Positions 27,540 to 36,928 of a stretch of 39,610 bases of DNA are shown here, one piece after another (position 1 is the first letter of the stretch; each line of letters starts with the position of its first letter). The notes under the pieces were generated by a model. It was not told the DNA's origin and did not search any database. It saw only the letters and a program-made list of their open reading frames with translations. The position numbers and the translations under genes were made by a program. The stretch is from Candidatus Fibrimonadaceae bacterium (GTDB lineage Bacteria; Fibrobacterota; Fibrobacteria; Fibrobacterales; Fibrobacteraceae): the NCBI GenBank assembly GCA_031286305.1, contig JAITUM010000247.1, positions 1 through 39,610 of the forward strand. The letters run 5' to 3'.

Positions 27540-28823
27540 TTAGTGTATTTTTTGTATCCACATATCGAATGTCGAAACTGTTGCTTCTGGTGCCTGTCCT
27601 GAAAAGATATCCGGGTCACCACAATCGTTGAAACTAACCCCTTGGCCGATAAGATTCTTTACCGTGCTTTCATTACAAAGTTCTGTGAATCCGGCGGTGG
27701 AACAATTGGCATACCTGACATGCTTTATGCCAAACCATTCATAGCCGTCTTCTTCGACAAATAAAGCATATCTTAATATCCTTCGCCGGTCGGCTGATTG
27801 ATTGTTCGGATAATGGTTGGATACGGAATCCATTTTTGCGCGAACTTGCGTCTTGCTTGCGCTATGCAATCCTTTGGCAAAGTTTATATTGGCATCAGTT
27901 ACTGGAACGATATCCGCGAAAGTAAGGTCCGCTTGAACATTAATAATCGCTCCTTTAACATTCCTTATATCTGCGCAGTATATCGAATTAAAGTTGCCAA
28001 CTTTCCCGCTTTTTGAATCAGAAGTAGCCCAATACTTATTGGTCGCGGGATTAATATACATTCTTCTTTGATCTTTATATTTATCGTCATACAGAAATTC
28101 ATCTGACGGCAAGTATCCGGAATTAATATATTCTTTAAGCCAATCGTATTCGAATGCATATGCTGTATCCAGCACGAATATAAAAGTACTTGAAGAAGAC
28201 TGTTGTCCTCCGGTTTGTGTAGACTCTTCGCTGCTACTGGATGAGGCCGACGAAACCAAAGCAGACGAGCTGCTGGGATCGATGATGTTAGAGCTTGAGC
28301 TTACATAATCAGAACTCGAGCTCAGCGTAATAATCACAGAACTCGAACTTGGGTCAATAATAACGCCCGACGACGAAGTCCCACCTTCTTCCTGCGAACT
28401 AGACGACGGCACCCGAAGACCAGACGACGAAGAATACACAAAATCGCTAGAAGAACTTGGCGTTATTATCACAGCCTTGCAATCTGCTTCTATCTGGCCA
28501 AGCGTCTTGTCTGCGCTAATGCGGTTATCGTTGGATTCGCATTCGCCGAATTGAAGATTGCCGGCGACAAGCGTCCAGAACACCTTTTCGCCATCGGTGA
28601 ATTTACATTCGGTCATGATGGCGTTTGGTGTTTTGGATTTATCCTCTGCAAGCTCTTTTATGCATTTGTCTTTATCGACTTCTCCTGTTGACGGGCCGTC
28701 GTTGCTGTTGCTGCTGCAGTTCCATGCAAACAACGCAACTGAAACTAAAAAAAGCGTTTGAATTTTACAGGCACAGTAAGTAAGTGCCTTTGTTAAAAAA
28801 CGACTGGGTTTTATGATATTCAT
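27540..28823 (-). CDS. Lipoprotein with multiple poly-Ser linkers
   Basis: VSVALFAWNCSSNSND lipobox; IITPSSSSDFVYSSSSG...SSSS linkers; aggagatacaattATG. Confidence 0.8.
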   Translation of the reverse strand: MNIIKPSRFLTKALTYCACKIQTLFLVSVALFAWNCSSNSNDGPSTGEVDKDKCIKELAEDKSKTPNAIMTECKFTDGEKVFWTLVAGNLQFGECESNDNRISADKTLGQIEADCKAVIITPSSSSDFVYSSSSGLRVPSSSSQEEGGTSSSGVIIDPSSSSVIITLSSSSDYVSSSSNIIDPSSSSALVSSASSSSSEESTQTGGQQSSSSTFIFVLDTAYAFEYDWLKEYINSGYLPSDEFLYDDKYKDQRRMYINPATNKYWATSDSKSGKVGNFNSIYCADIRNVKGAIINVQADLTFADIVPVTDANINFAKGLHSASKTQVRAKMDSVSNHYPNNQSADRRRILRYALFVEEDGYEWFGIKHVRYANCSTAGFTELCNESTVKNLIGQGVSFNDCGDPDIFSGQAPEATVSTFDMWIQKIH

Positions 28824-28900
28824 AATTGTATCTCCTACAAAAAAAGAAAATTCTGGAAAAATGTGAAATTTAATTTTATAGCTTTGCTTTTATCAGTTGT

Positions 28901-28959
28901 TGCTGTGCTGTGCTGTGCTGTGCTGTGCTGTGCTGTGCTGTGCTGTGCTGTGCTGTGCT
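28901..28959. repeat. Pentanucleotide microsatellite (TGCTG)~12
   Basis: 59 nt of uninterrupted TGCTG units. Confidence 0.97.
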
Positions 28960-29193
28960 TATTATAGCGTAGCCTGTACCTGAGGGTAGAGGCTTGTTAA
29001 GCGAATAGCATAGGAAATGGATCATTGATGGGAAATATAGAAAAATGCTGATTTAATCGTCTGGGGAGTTGGGTGTGGGTTTATTTAAAAATAACGGCTA
29101 AATCAGCTCAAAAATAGGGGTTAAACTTTGCAAATCATGTTAATCCTTTAATCAAGTGAGTCGGGGTTCAGACAAAAAGCAACGTTGTCCAAA

Positions 29194-29253
29194 ATCGGGG
29201 CGTTGCGGGGCGTTTGGTGAGCGTAGCCGAACCAGCCCCGCATTGGGGGTAGC
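29194..29253. repeat. GC-rich intergenic repeat, copy 3 (partial, inverted)
   Basis: Exact 60-nt reverse complement of 12803..12862. Confidence 0.93.
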
Positions 29254-29380
29254 GGAAAACGCCGTCGCCGCCGTAGGGGCAGTACCTATGTGTCTGCCCC
29301 TTTGCCACGTAAGGCGGTTGCAGCGAGGGGGACTCCCCCATACCCAAGCGAGTAAATCAGCATTTACTAAATTAACGCTT

Positions 29381-29950
29381 ATGCGTTATATTTTACTTTT
29401 TCTCGTTTTGGCATCTTTTTCTTTTGCGGAGCCTCTTAGCCTAGGTAAACCTAATGAAGAGAAGGAGCATTCTCCTTGGATCAATGTGGGCTTTGGTATT
29501 GGAATTTTAAGCCCTACTACTGATGGCTATAAGGAGCAAGGCAAGGCGTTTGCAAACCCATCTCTTTTATTTAGCATTCAATTTGCAGAGCTAACGGCTA
29601 CAACTCTTGAACTCGATTTGACCAAGCCCGATGGTGGTTGGGGCGTTTGGTTTGGTGTTGAGCAACAATTTATTGAGAGGCAAGTCACTCCGTTTGCAGA
29701 GCTACAGGTTGGAGCTAGGTACCCAGGCAAGCATAAAAGAAGCGATATGAATTCCTTTGGAGATGCATTTGGTGTAGCCACGTCTGTGAATGGGGGAGTT
29801 ATATTTTTCAGAGAGAGCCAGTTTCGCATTCGCTTAAAGGGTGGTTATGAAGGCATATTTAATCAGAGCACGGATATGTCTTGGAATGCTGAGATTGGTG
29901 TTTTGTTTGCCCTTGGCAGGGCGGGTCTTAAAACCATTAAGGTAGATTAA
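29381..29950 (+). CDS. Secreted hypothetical, outer-membrane beta-barrel-like
   Basis: Start at MRYILLFLVLASFSFAEPLS (signal peptide); upstream part of the ORF is repeat DNA. Confidence 0.65.
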   Translation: MRYILLFLVLASFSFAEPLSLGKPNEEKEHSPWINVGFGIGILSPTTDGYKEQGKAFANPSLLFSIQFAELTATTLELDLTKPDGGWGVWFGVEQQFIERQVTPFAELQVGARYPGKHKRSDMNSFGDAFGVATSVNGGVIFFRESQFRIRLKGGYEGIFNQSTDMSWNAEIGVLFALGRAGLKTIKVD

Positions 29951-29974
29951 AAAAAAATCTATCTTAGTTAGCCA

Positions 29975-30048
29975 CGGAATGTAGCTCAGCCTGGTAGAGT
30001 ACTTGAATGGGGTTCAAGTGGTCGGTGGTTCGAATCCACTCATTCCGA
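29975..30048 (+). tRNA. tRNA-Pro(GGG)
   Basis: Acceptor CGGAATG/CATTCCG, anticodon arm CTTGA-ATGGGGT-TCAAG, T-arm GTGG-TTCGAAT-CCAC. Confidence 0.92.
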
Positions 30049-30181
30049 TTTCAAATTCGCAAAATGGATTTGAACCACCGACCTTGGTCGTGGTTTGACA
30101 CTGCCATTCGCTCGTAAGAGCGAATATCCGGCAGTGAGCCGTCTATCTGTGTCTCAATGTAATTTTTTTTTTAAATTGCGG

Positions 30182-30221
30182 CTTATCCACTCATTCCGAT
30201 GTCTTATCCACTCATTCCGAT
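30182..30221. repeat. Tandem duplicated tRNA-Pro 3'-end sequences
   Basis: cttatccactcattccgat at 30182..30200 and 30203..30221; atccactcattccgatttc at 30206..30224 equals 30034..30052 at the tRNA 3' end. Confidence 0.9.
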
Positions 30222-30223
30222 TT

Positions 30224-31513
30224 CTAATGCACTGCCATTCGAAATATTTGCTTATCGACTTTGACTAAGTACACACCTTTTGCCAAGCTTTGGTGATTAG
30301 ATACGCGCTTGCCTTGAAAGTTGTACACTTCTACTTTTGCGTTTTGTGGAAGCTCATTCAAGTTTTTCAAATTTGCTGCAATAGATGTGGTGGCGTCTGA
30401 ACTGCTGCTTGGAGTTGTGGAGCTGCTACTTGAAGTTATAGAGCTACTACTGCTGACATTTAGTCCGTAGTCTATTGCCATTTGCGGATAGAGTTGCAAA
30501 CGAGCGTTTGAGTGGCGACCGCTGTTTGTGCCACTTACCCAATCAAAAAGTACTTGACGCCAATCAAAAGGCTCCCACACAAAGGTACCAAAACCTTTAT
30601 CATCCGGCAAATTGAAAATTATATCGTTAACACGTCGATGATTATCTGCATATTCCACAGCAGATATTTTGATATTATGATTATCAGCTATTCTATTCAC
30701 CACTCTTTCCAAACTATCCGGCTGGCCGTGCCATTCCGAATAATAGGAAAGTCCAATAACATCTATTTTATTCGCTGCACCTGATTCTACCTGATTCAAA
30801 TTATTTTTTAAGTTTGTTAACCAACTGCCTGGATTTCTTTCATTAATAGTATGCACCATAATTTTAATATTTTGATCCACATCTTTTACTCCATTAATAC
30901 CGGCATTTACCAAAGTAGCAAAGTTTCTCCAACTGCCAACACCGTTAACAGCGTAATTACGACCTTCGGGCCAAATCATTCCACCAACAGCTTCATTGCC
31001 AATTTGAACCATATCCGGCAAAAGGTCTTCGTCTTTAAATCTTTCAAGGCTCTCTTTTGTATATGAACGCACTTTTTCGGCAAGCTGATTTATAGTAGTA
31101 AGGTTTTGCCATGACATAGGTTTATATTGCTTGGCTGGGTCTGCCCAGGTATCGCTATAGTGGAAATCTAGAAGAAATTTCATGCCAGCGTCTTTTGTTC
31201 TTTTTGCCATTTTTAATGTAGAGTCAAGCCCGCAATATGCTGCTGGGGCAGGAGAATAGGGCGATTCGCTTTCATTAGGAATTGTTGCGGTAGGGTCAAC
31301 AAAAAGCCTCAAACGTATGTAGTTGAAACCATGCTCTTTTAATATTGTAAAAGGGTCTACTCTTTGCCCGTTATGATAATAACGAACATTATTATTCTCT
31401 CTTTCGTGTACCCAAGAGATATCTGCGCCTATGGCAAAATCATTTTGAGCGTAAGCGGCACCTAGTGCAGCACAGGCAGCACAGAGCAAAAAAACAAACC
31501 GGTTTTTGAACAT
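30224..31513 (-). CDS. Arabinogalactan endo-beta-1,4-galactanase (GH53) with Ser linker and C-terminal sorting-like domain
   Basis: FAIGADISWV, GFNYIRLRLFVDP, MKFLLDFHYSDTWADPAKQYKP, DMVQIGNEAVGGMIWPEG, SAVEYADNH; tail VEVYNFQGKRVSNHQSLAKGVYLVKV. Confidence 0.9.
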   Translation of the reverse strand: MFKNRFVFLLCAACAALGAAYAQNDFAIGADISWVHERENNNVRYYHNGQRVDPFTILKEHGFNYIRLRLFVDPTATIPNESESPYSPAPAAYCGLDSTLKMAKRTKDAGMKFLLDFHYSDTWADPAKQYKPMSWQNLTTINQLAEKVRSYTKESLERFKDEDLLPDMVQIGNEAVGGMIWPEGRNYAVNGVGSWRNFATLVNAGINGVKDVDQNIKIMVHTINERNPGSWLTNLKNNLNQVESGAANKIDVIGLSYYSEWHGQPDSLERVVNRIADNHNIKISAVEYADNHRRVNDIIFNLPDDKGFGTFVWEPFDWRQVLFDWVSGTNSGRHSNARLQLYPQMAIDYGLNVSSSSSITSSSSSTTPSSSSDATTSIAANLKNLNELPQNAKVEVYNFQGKRVSNHQSLAKGVYLVKVDKQIFRMAVH

Positions 31514-31574
31514 AAGAACTCCTATAACTGTGGTTATAAGTTTAATGTAGTAAATACTTTTCTACATTCTCCTT

Positions 31575-32108
31575 ATGTCAAATTCTGAAAACCTCTCACT
31601 TTGGGGATATTATGTAAAATGCTGGAAAAATTATGTAAATTTTGAAGGCAGAGCAAGAAGAAAGGAATATTGGGGATTTTACCTCTTTAATCTTCTTATC
31701 GCAATGGGCATAGGGATTGTAGAAGGTCTTACATCCGCTTTTTGGCAAGTGCTTATTACAATTTTGGGCCTGCCTGTTTCAGAATTGGTTGTGATTTTTT
31801 TGACCAGCATATTATCCACCCTATATGGTTTAGCCATATTTTTGCCCGGCCTTGCAGTTCAAGTTCGCCGATTGCACGATATAGGAAAAAGCGGATGGTG
31901 GGTTTTGATTTTGTTTGCTCCAATTCTTATTGGAATAACGGCGGCTATATTAGTTCCTCTGTTAGCTAACTTCTCGGTTTATTCAATCACTTTTGCAGTG
32001 CTTGTTGCAGCAAGCGCCATAATAGTACCCGTTATAGTTATGCTTGTGTGGTTAGTCAAAGATAGTGATTCCGGAGAAAATGAATACGGACCAAATCCTA
32101 AGATTTAA
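31575..32108 (+). CDS. DUF805 family membrane protein
   Basis: YYVKCWKNYVNFEGRARRKEYWGFYLFN...QVRRLHDIGKSGWW. Confidence 0.9.
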   Translation: MSNSENLSLWGYYVKCWKNYVNFEGRARRKEYWGFYLFNLLIAMGIGIVEGLTSAFWQVLITILGLPVSELVVIFLTSILSTLYGLAIFLPGLAVQVRRLHDIGKSGWWVLILFAPILIGITAAILVPLLANFSVYSITFAVLVAASAIIVPVIVMLVWLVKDSDSGENEYGPNPKI

Positions 32109-32422
32109 CGCCCTCTTTTGGGATTATAATTGTTATTAGCCACCATAGCCAAAGTGACACACAACATAACAACGCCACCCACTACAACCTGTTGTTTGTA
32201 GTTGTATGAGCGAACATTGTGTTTCGGATCATTTTCAAATCTTTGTTGCGGAGTTAAATTATCAGCTAAATCTTCGCTTGGAGAATCCGGTTGCGCAGCC
32301 TGCACAGTTTCTTGCATCATAGCCTGCATCTCAGAAATAGGCTCCTCCTCTTGCGCGTAAATAATTGAGAATTGAGAATTAAGAATTGAAAACAACAAAA
32401 CTGTACATAAAATTTTCCTCAT
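32105..32422 (-). CDS. Small secreted hypothetical protein
   Basis: MRKILCTVLLFSILNSQFSIIYAQEEE signal peptide; one later hydrophobic segment. Confidence 0.55.
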   Translation of the reverse strand: MRKILCTVLLFSILNSQFSIIYAQEEEPISEMQAMMQETVQAAQPDSPSEDLADNLTPQQRFENDPKHNVRSYNYKQQVVVGGVVMLCVTLAMVANNNYNPKRGR

Positions 32423-32438
32423 AAACCACTCCAAATTC

Positions 32439-32843
32439 TCAATTCTCAGTTCTCAATTCTGCCATTACGGTAGTCTGTATCCCGCCTCTTGCGTTGAAAA
32501 TTCCTGTCACTTTCATGCTTTGTGGGCTAACAGCCTTTATGCAATCGTTCAAAACTTTATTCACAACGTGTTCGTGAAAAATGCCGAGATTGCGGTAAAA
32601 GAGCATATACTCTTTAAAGCTTTTTAACTCAATGCAAAATTTTGTGGGACGATACTCTATAACAAGGGTGGCAAAATCCGGCAAACCGGTTTTGGGGCAA
32701 ATGCATGTAAACTCCGGCACCTCAATTCGCAAATCGGTAGCGGAATTAGGGTACATAAATTCCCACTTGTCAATTTTTGGTGTTTTGAGCGCCGGAATGT
32801 GCCCCTGTCGCTCGTCGTAAGCACTTTTTTTAGCCATTTTCAA
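32439..32843 (-). CDS. queF: NADPH-dependent 7-cyano-7-deazaguanine reductase QueF (short form)
   Basis: FTCICPKTGLPDFATLVIEYRPTKFCIELKSFKEYMLFYRNLGIFHEHVVNKV. Confidence 0.93.
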   Translation of the reverse strand: MKMAKKSAYDERQGHIPALKTPKIDKWEFMYPNSATDLRIEVPEFTCICPKTGLPDFATLVIEYRPTKFCIELKSFKEYMLFYRNLGIFHEHVVNKVLNDCIKAVSPQSMKVTGIFNARGGIQTTVMAELRTEN

Positions 32844-34092
32844 CTCCTTTTAATATGTGTTCCAAACCGGCAACTCCCTGTTCTCCGGTTGCTAAAATTT
32901 TATATTCCCAAACGCCGTCTTTTGACTTTTCGCCATCGGCAAAAACAACGCATTTTGCTCCGGCTGCATTTGCCATTTCCAATTGTTTGGTGAGCTTCAC
33001 TGCATTTAAAGAATGCGAACAGGCAATGTTTTTTTTGCGGAATTCCGCAGCTGTTTTAAATAAAACTTTCATATCGCTGCTGAAAGATGCAATGAACACT
33101 TGCAAATCGGAACGGCTTTGCGGGAGCAGATTTTTTTCTGCAAGCAAATCGGCAAGAACAACATCACCCATTCCAAAACCAACACCCGTAATTTTTTGAC
33201 CGCCCAAAGTTTCCGTCAAATTATCGTAGCGTCCACCACCGGCAATGGCGCGCATATTTTTATTCTTGTCAAAAACCTCAAACACAATGCCTGTATAATA
33301 AGCAAGCCCGCGCACAACGGATAAATCTAAGTTAATGCAATTTTCATATCCGGCAGCCTTTAACAATTCAAATAAATTTTTCAGCTCGGAGACACCTTGC
33401 CCTTCAGGCAACTCTTCAATGCTTGAGCAATTCATAAAGTCGTTCAATGTTTTTATTTTTTCGCTGCTCAGACCTGCATTTAACAATTCCTTTTCAAAAT
33501 CTTCCGCCTTCATTTTCAAGCGTTTGTCCAAAAGCGGGTAAATCAAATTCGGGTTTTTCACTTCCAAACTTTCCAAAAATTCGGCAAGCATTCGTCGGCT
33601 GGAAATTCCGATTGTGAAATCATTTTCGTTCAAGCCAAAATCAAAAAGCATACTCGCTATTGCAGAAATCAAATCTGCTTCTGCGCTAATATTTTCCGTG
33701 CCGAGTATATCTAAATTCAACTGAAAAAATTCACGAAGCCGCCCTTTTTGCGCCCGCTCATAACGAAACAGGCGCGGAATTGAAAACCATTTGAACGGTT
33801 TTTTTAACTCGTTCCCCTTTTGTATAACCAACCTTGCCAGCGTTGGGGTCATTTCAGGCCGCAGCGCCAAGGCTCTATCGCTTTTGTCTGTGAAATTGTA
33901 AAGTTGCGCAACAATTTCTTCACCGCTTTTCCCGGTGTAAAGCTCCAAATGTTCAAAAGTAGGCCCTTCATATTCTTCATAACCAAATTTCAAAGCAGCC
34001 TGCCGCCAAATTGAAAAAATATGATTCTGCACCCTCATATCAACAGGGTAAAAATCTCGAGTCCCTTTAGGAAGCTGAGGCGTTTGTTTCAT
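32830..34092 (-). CDS. hisS: Histidine--tRNA ligase
   Basis: PKGTRDFYP, LRPEMTPTLARLV, FRYERAQKGRLREFFQLNLDI, GLAYYTGIVFEV, AGGGRYDNL. Confidence 0.95.
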   Translation of the reverse strand: MKQTPQLPKGTRDFYPVDMRVQNHIFSIWRQAALKFGYEEYEGPTFEHLELYTGKSGEEIVAQLYNFTDKSDRALALRPEMTPTLARLVIQKGNELKKPFKWFSIPRLFRYERAQKGRLREFFQLNLDILGTENISAEADLISAIASMLFDFGLNENDFTIGISSRRMLAEFLESLEVKNPNLIYPLLDKRLKMKAEDFEKELLNAGLSSEKIKTLNDFMNCSSIEELPEGQGVSELKNLFELLKAAGYENCINLDLSVVRGLAYYTGIVFEVFDKNKNMRAIAGGGRYDNLTETLGGQKITGVGFGMGDVVLADLLAEKNLLPQSRSDLQVFIASFSSDMKVLFKTAAEFRKKNIACSHSLNAVKLTKQLEMANAAGAKCVVFADGEKSKDGVWEYKILATGEQGVAGLEHILKGVENG

Positions 34093-34200
34093 TTTTGAGA
34101 ATATAGAAAATGGTAAGGTTAACTCCCCTTATGCCGCAACGCCCTGTTTTTTCAAAAAAAAACGACGAAATTAACCCAAAATCGCCGCAAAACACATTCC

Positions 34201-34370
34201 TTTTTGTATGAACCCCGATTAACATGATTGCAGAATTATTATGCAAATTGTATTTAGCTCGTTTTATGGGCAAGAACGACCGCTACGCTCAGTTGGCTTA
34301 TGCTGAGGAGCAGGGCGCGGCGCGGGGTGTTGCCATTGGCGAAGCGAAGCAAAAATTTGGGTTATTGTAG
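34201..34370 (+). pseudogene. Dispersed-repeat scrap followed by an Rpn-like C-terminal tail
   Basis: tttttgtatgaaccccgattaacatgatt then LARFMGKNDRYAQLAYAEEQGAARGVAIGEAKQKFGLL*. Confidence 0.4.
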
Positions 34371-34679
34371 CCCAGCCACAACTATACGTTTGTGTTAATG
34401 CCTATGCTGCTTTGCCCCTGCGTTGTTTGTCAGTTATACTTGACAAATTCGTAAGATTTACTGTATTTGTAGAGTATGGTTTGAAATCGCCCTCTGGGGA
34501 GTGCCCAAAGGGCTGTGTGGGACTAATGCACCGCTATGCGCTTTGTAGCGCCCTTGCGGTATTCAATATACACACCCGGTACTGTGGGTTTTTGCGTACC
34601 CAGGGCCAACGCATCTTAATTTTTGAATTAGCCGAAATTGGATAGAGCACAGAAAAATTGTGCAATGGCTAAAAGAAAA

Positions 34680-35534
34680 CTAAATCACAGATTTTACGCT
34701 TTGCACGTAGCTTAAAATATATGCGAAAGATAGCAGCAAATCGCTTGCTACTATGAAAATGAATGAACTGACAACAGAACGCGATGTGGCTGTTGGCACT
34801 GCGCGCAGGTCGTTTGGAATACGGGTGCCGTAGTAGCAGGCATTGGTGATTATTATGGAAGCAAATATAAAAGGCTTAACAATACTCATTATAAAGTCAA
34901 CAGGGCTTAGAGCGTCTAAAATTGACATAAAATAAGAACTCCATTCCAGCTGGATTTTGAAGAACCCGTCTAAAAAAACAGTTGCCGCTTTTGTTACCAA
35001 AAAACCTGTGCCAATAGCAGAAAGGCAAAAAAAAGTGTTTGCAATTAGCATTGCTATAATCCCACCTATGAGCGCAGGCATAATTAAAAAACGCACAGGA
35101 TTAATGCCAAGAGTTTCAAGTGCGTCTATTTCTGAGTTCACCTTCATGCTTGCTATGCGCGTTGTCAAAGAACTGCCGCAACGCCCTGCGATTAAAAAAC
35201 CGGTTAAAATAGGACCCAACTCACGCACTATGGCTATAACCATCAAGTTTCCAAAAAAATTTCCAAAACCGACTTTTGGCACCAAACCTATAGTGCTTAT
35301 TATTAACACTGTCCCCAAAATTGTACCAACTATGAATATGAGCGGCAATGATTTTACGCCTATATGGTAGGTATGTGAAATTATTTCTTGGATGTCTATT
35401 TTTCGGTTTCCTTTTTTGTAAAGAATTGAACTAAGAGCACGAATTTGAAGCGATAATAGTTGCCCGACATGCGATTTTAAAAAACGATTTCCAAACCAAT
35501 TTAAAACATGCCCGAGTTTTGAAAGTTTAAACAT
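34680..35534 (-). CDS. mlaE: MlaE/YrbE-family ABC transporter permease
   Basis: ELGPILTGFLIAGRCGSSLTTRIASMKVNSEIDALETLGINPVRFL. Confidence 0.92.
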   Translation of the reverse strand: MFKLSKLGHVLNWFGNRFLKSHVGQLLSLQIRALSSILYKKGNRKIDIQEIISHTYHIGVKSLPLIFIVGTILGTVLIISTIGLVPKVGFGNFFGNLMVIAIVRELGPILTGFLIAGRCGSSLTTRIASMKVNSEIDALETLGINPVRFLIMPALIGGIIAMLIANTFFCLSAIGTGFLVTKAATVFLDGFFKIQLEWSSYFMSILDALSPVDFIMSIVKPFIFASIIITNACYYGTRIPNDLRAVPTATSRSVVSSFIFIVASDLLLSFAYILSYVQSVKSVI

Positions 35535-36141
35535 TAGCCGCCTCGTTTGTGCTATTTATTGATAACAGCATGCCTATTTCTTTCCAAAGCTCCGGTAAGC
35601 CTTTTTTTGTTTTTGAACTGATTGTGAGCGGAAAGTTTGGCAGGTTAAAATTCTCCTTCATTTTTTTTTGAGCTGCTATAAATTCCGAGCGGTTTAATTT
35701 ATCGGCTTTGCTTGCAACCAAAAGAATAGGAACCTTTGCGTTTTTTATTCCGTTTATGGTTTCAAAATCTATTTGATGCCCGCCGTGCCTAATGTCTAGC
35801 AGGTAGACTACACCTTTCAAATCGCGCGCTTTTTCCACATAATTTTTTATGCGGTTTCCCATTTCGTCTCGCATGCTTTTGCTTACCTTTGCATAACCTA
35901 CACCGGGTAAGTCAACAAAGTAATATGAATTGTTCAGCGAGTTCACCAAGAAAAAATTCATTTCACGGGTTTTCCCCGGAGTATTGCTTGTTTTTACAAT
36001 TTTTTTTTGAAAAAGCGCATTCAGCAAACTCGATTTACCCGCATTTGAGCGCCCAAGAAACGCAACATGCGGAATTCCGTCTTTCGGCACCTGTTTAATT
36101 GAAGTGGCACCTAAAATAAAATTAACATCAGAGATTTGCAT
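35527..36141 (-). CDS. engB: Ribosome biogenesis GTPase EngB/YsxC
   Basis: HVAFLGRSNAGKSSLLNALF, TPGKTREMNFF, DLPGVGYAKVS, VASKADKLNRSE. Confidence 0.94.
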   Translation of the reverse strand: MQISDVNFILGATSIKQVPKDGIPHVAFLGRSNAGKSSLLNALFQKKIVKTSNTPGKTREMNFFLVNSLNNSYYFVDLPGVGYAKVSKSMRDEMGNRIKNYVEKARDLKGVVYLLDIRHGGHQIDFETINGIKNAKVPILLVASKADKLNRSEFIAAQKKMKENFNLPNFPLTISSKTKKGLPELWKEIGMLLSINSTNEAANV

Positions 36142-36205
36142 TGTTCAAGAATATAGTAAACGCGGGGCGGACTTTCCCCTCTATAATTTTCTAGATTACC
36201 ATGAA

Positions 36206-36928
36206 ATGAATCTTATATTTATAGCAGTGGAAGGCCCTATAGGCGTTGGAAAATCAGCTCTTATAGATGCTCTTGAGAAAGAGTATGGCAAACAAGTATT
36301 GCATTCTTTTAGAGAAGAGCTGGAGCCAAACCCGTTTTTAGACTTGGATAAGTTTTACGGCGATAAAAAGAAATATGCGTTTCAAACACAAATATCTTTT
36401 ATGCTATCCCGTTACAAACAGTTTGAAACATTGCAAAAAAGCTTAAAGCAACCGGACATGTTCACAAACCACAAGATTTATATATCTGATTTTATATTTG
36501 AAAAGAATGATATTTTTGCCGAGCTAACCATAGAAGATGAGCAGGAGTGGAAGCTTTACCAAAAGATGCGCGATATTCTTTTGGAATCATTGAATAAAAA
36601 TATCAAACCGAACTTCGTTATATATTTGAGAGCAGGTGAAGAGACCTTGTATCGCAGAGTTCAAAGCAGACTCAAACGAACGGAACAGCTCATGCTAAAA
36701 GATGTTGATGGCGATAAAGGTATAACCAGAGATTATTTGAGCAGGTTAACCAACCTATACGACCGATACTTTTTTCATTACAAAGCAAGCCCGGTTTTGA
36801 TAATAGATGTGAATAACATAGACTTTGTGCACGACCCTTCACCGGTATCTGCCATTATAGGCTCCATAAAAAAATCAATTGACAACCCGCCCACGCAAAA
36901 TACTTATATTAAAGTTGGCGAGCTATGA
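36206..36928 (+). CDS. Deoxynucleoside kinase family
   Basis: MNLIFIAVEGPIGVGKSALIDAL P-loop; ISDFIFEKNDIFAEL; VIYLRAGEETLYRRVQSR. Confidence 0.85.
   Translation: MNLIFIAVEGPIGVGKSALIDALEKEYGKQVLHSFREELEPNPFLDLDKFYGDKKKYAFQTQISFMLSRYKQFETLQKSLKQPDMFTNHKIYISDFIFEKNDIFAELTIEDEQEWKLYQKMRDILLESLNKNIKPNFVIYLRAGEETLYRRVQSRLKRTEQLMLKDVDGDKGITRDYLSRLTNLYDRYFFHYKASPVLIIDVNNIDFVHDPSPVSAIIGSIKKSIDNPPTQNTYIKVGEL

Noticed and set aside
27104-27631. Plus-strand 175-aa ORF after tRNA-Asn
   Set aside because: It reads through the intrinsic terminator and antisense to better ORFs with signal peptides on the minus strand.
28558-28761. Plus-strand Ser-rich ORF
   Set aside because: Antisense to the lipoprotein N-terminal region; composition is a mirror artefact.
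28901-28959. CRISPR-like array
   Set aside because: Units are contiguous 5-mers with no spacers; it is a microsatellite. No CRISPR array or cas gene was seen in the window.
34412-34645. 77-aa ORF MPLRCLSVILDKF...
   Set aside because: Lies in repeat-debris DNA with no recognisable domain; not called.
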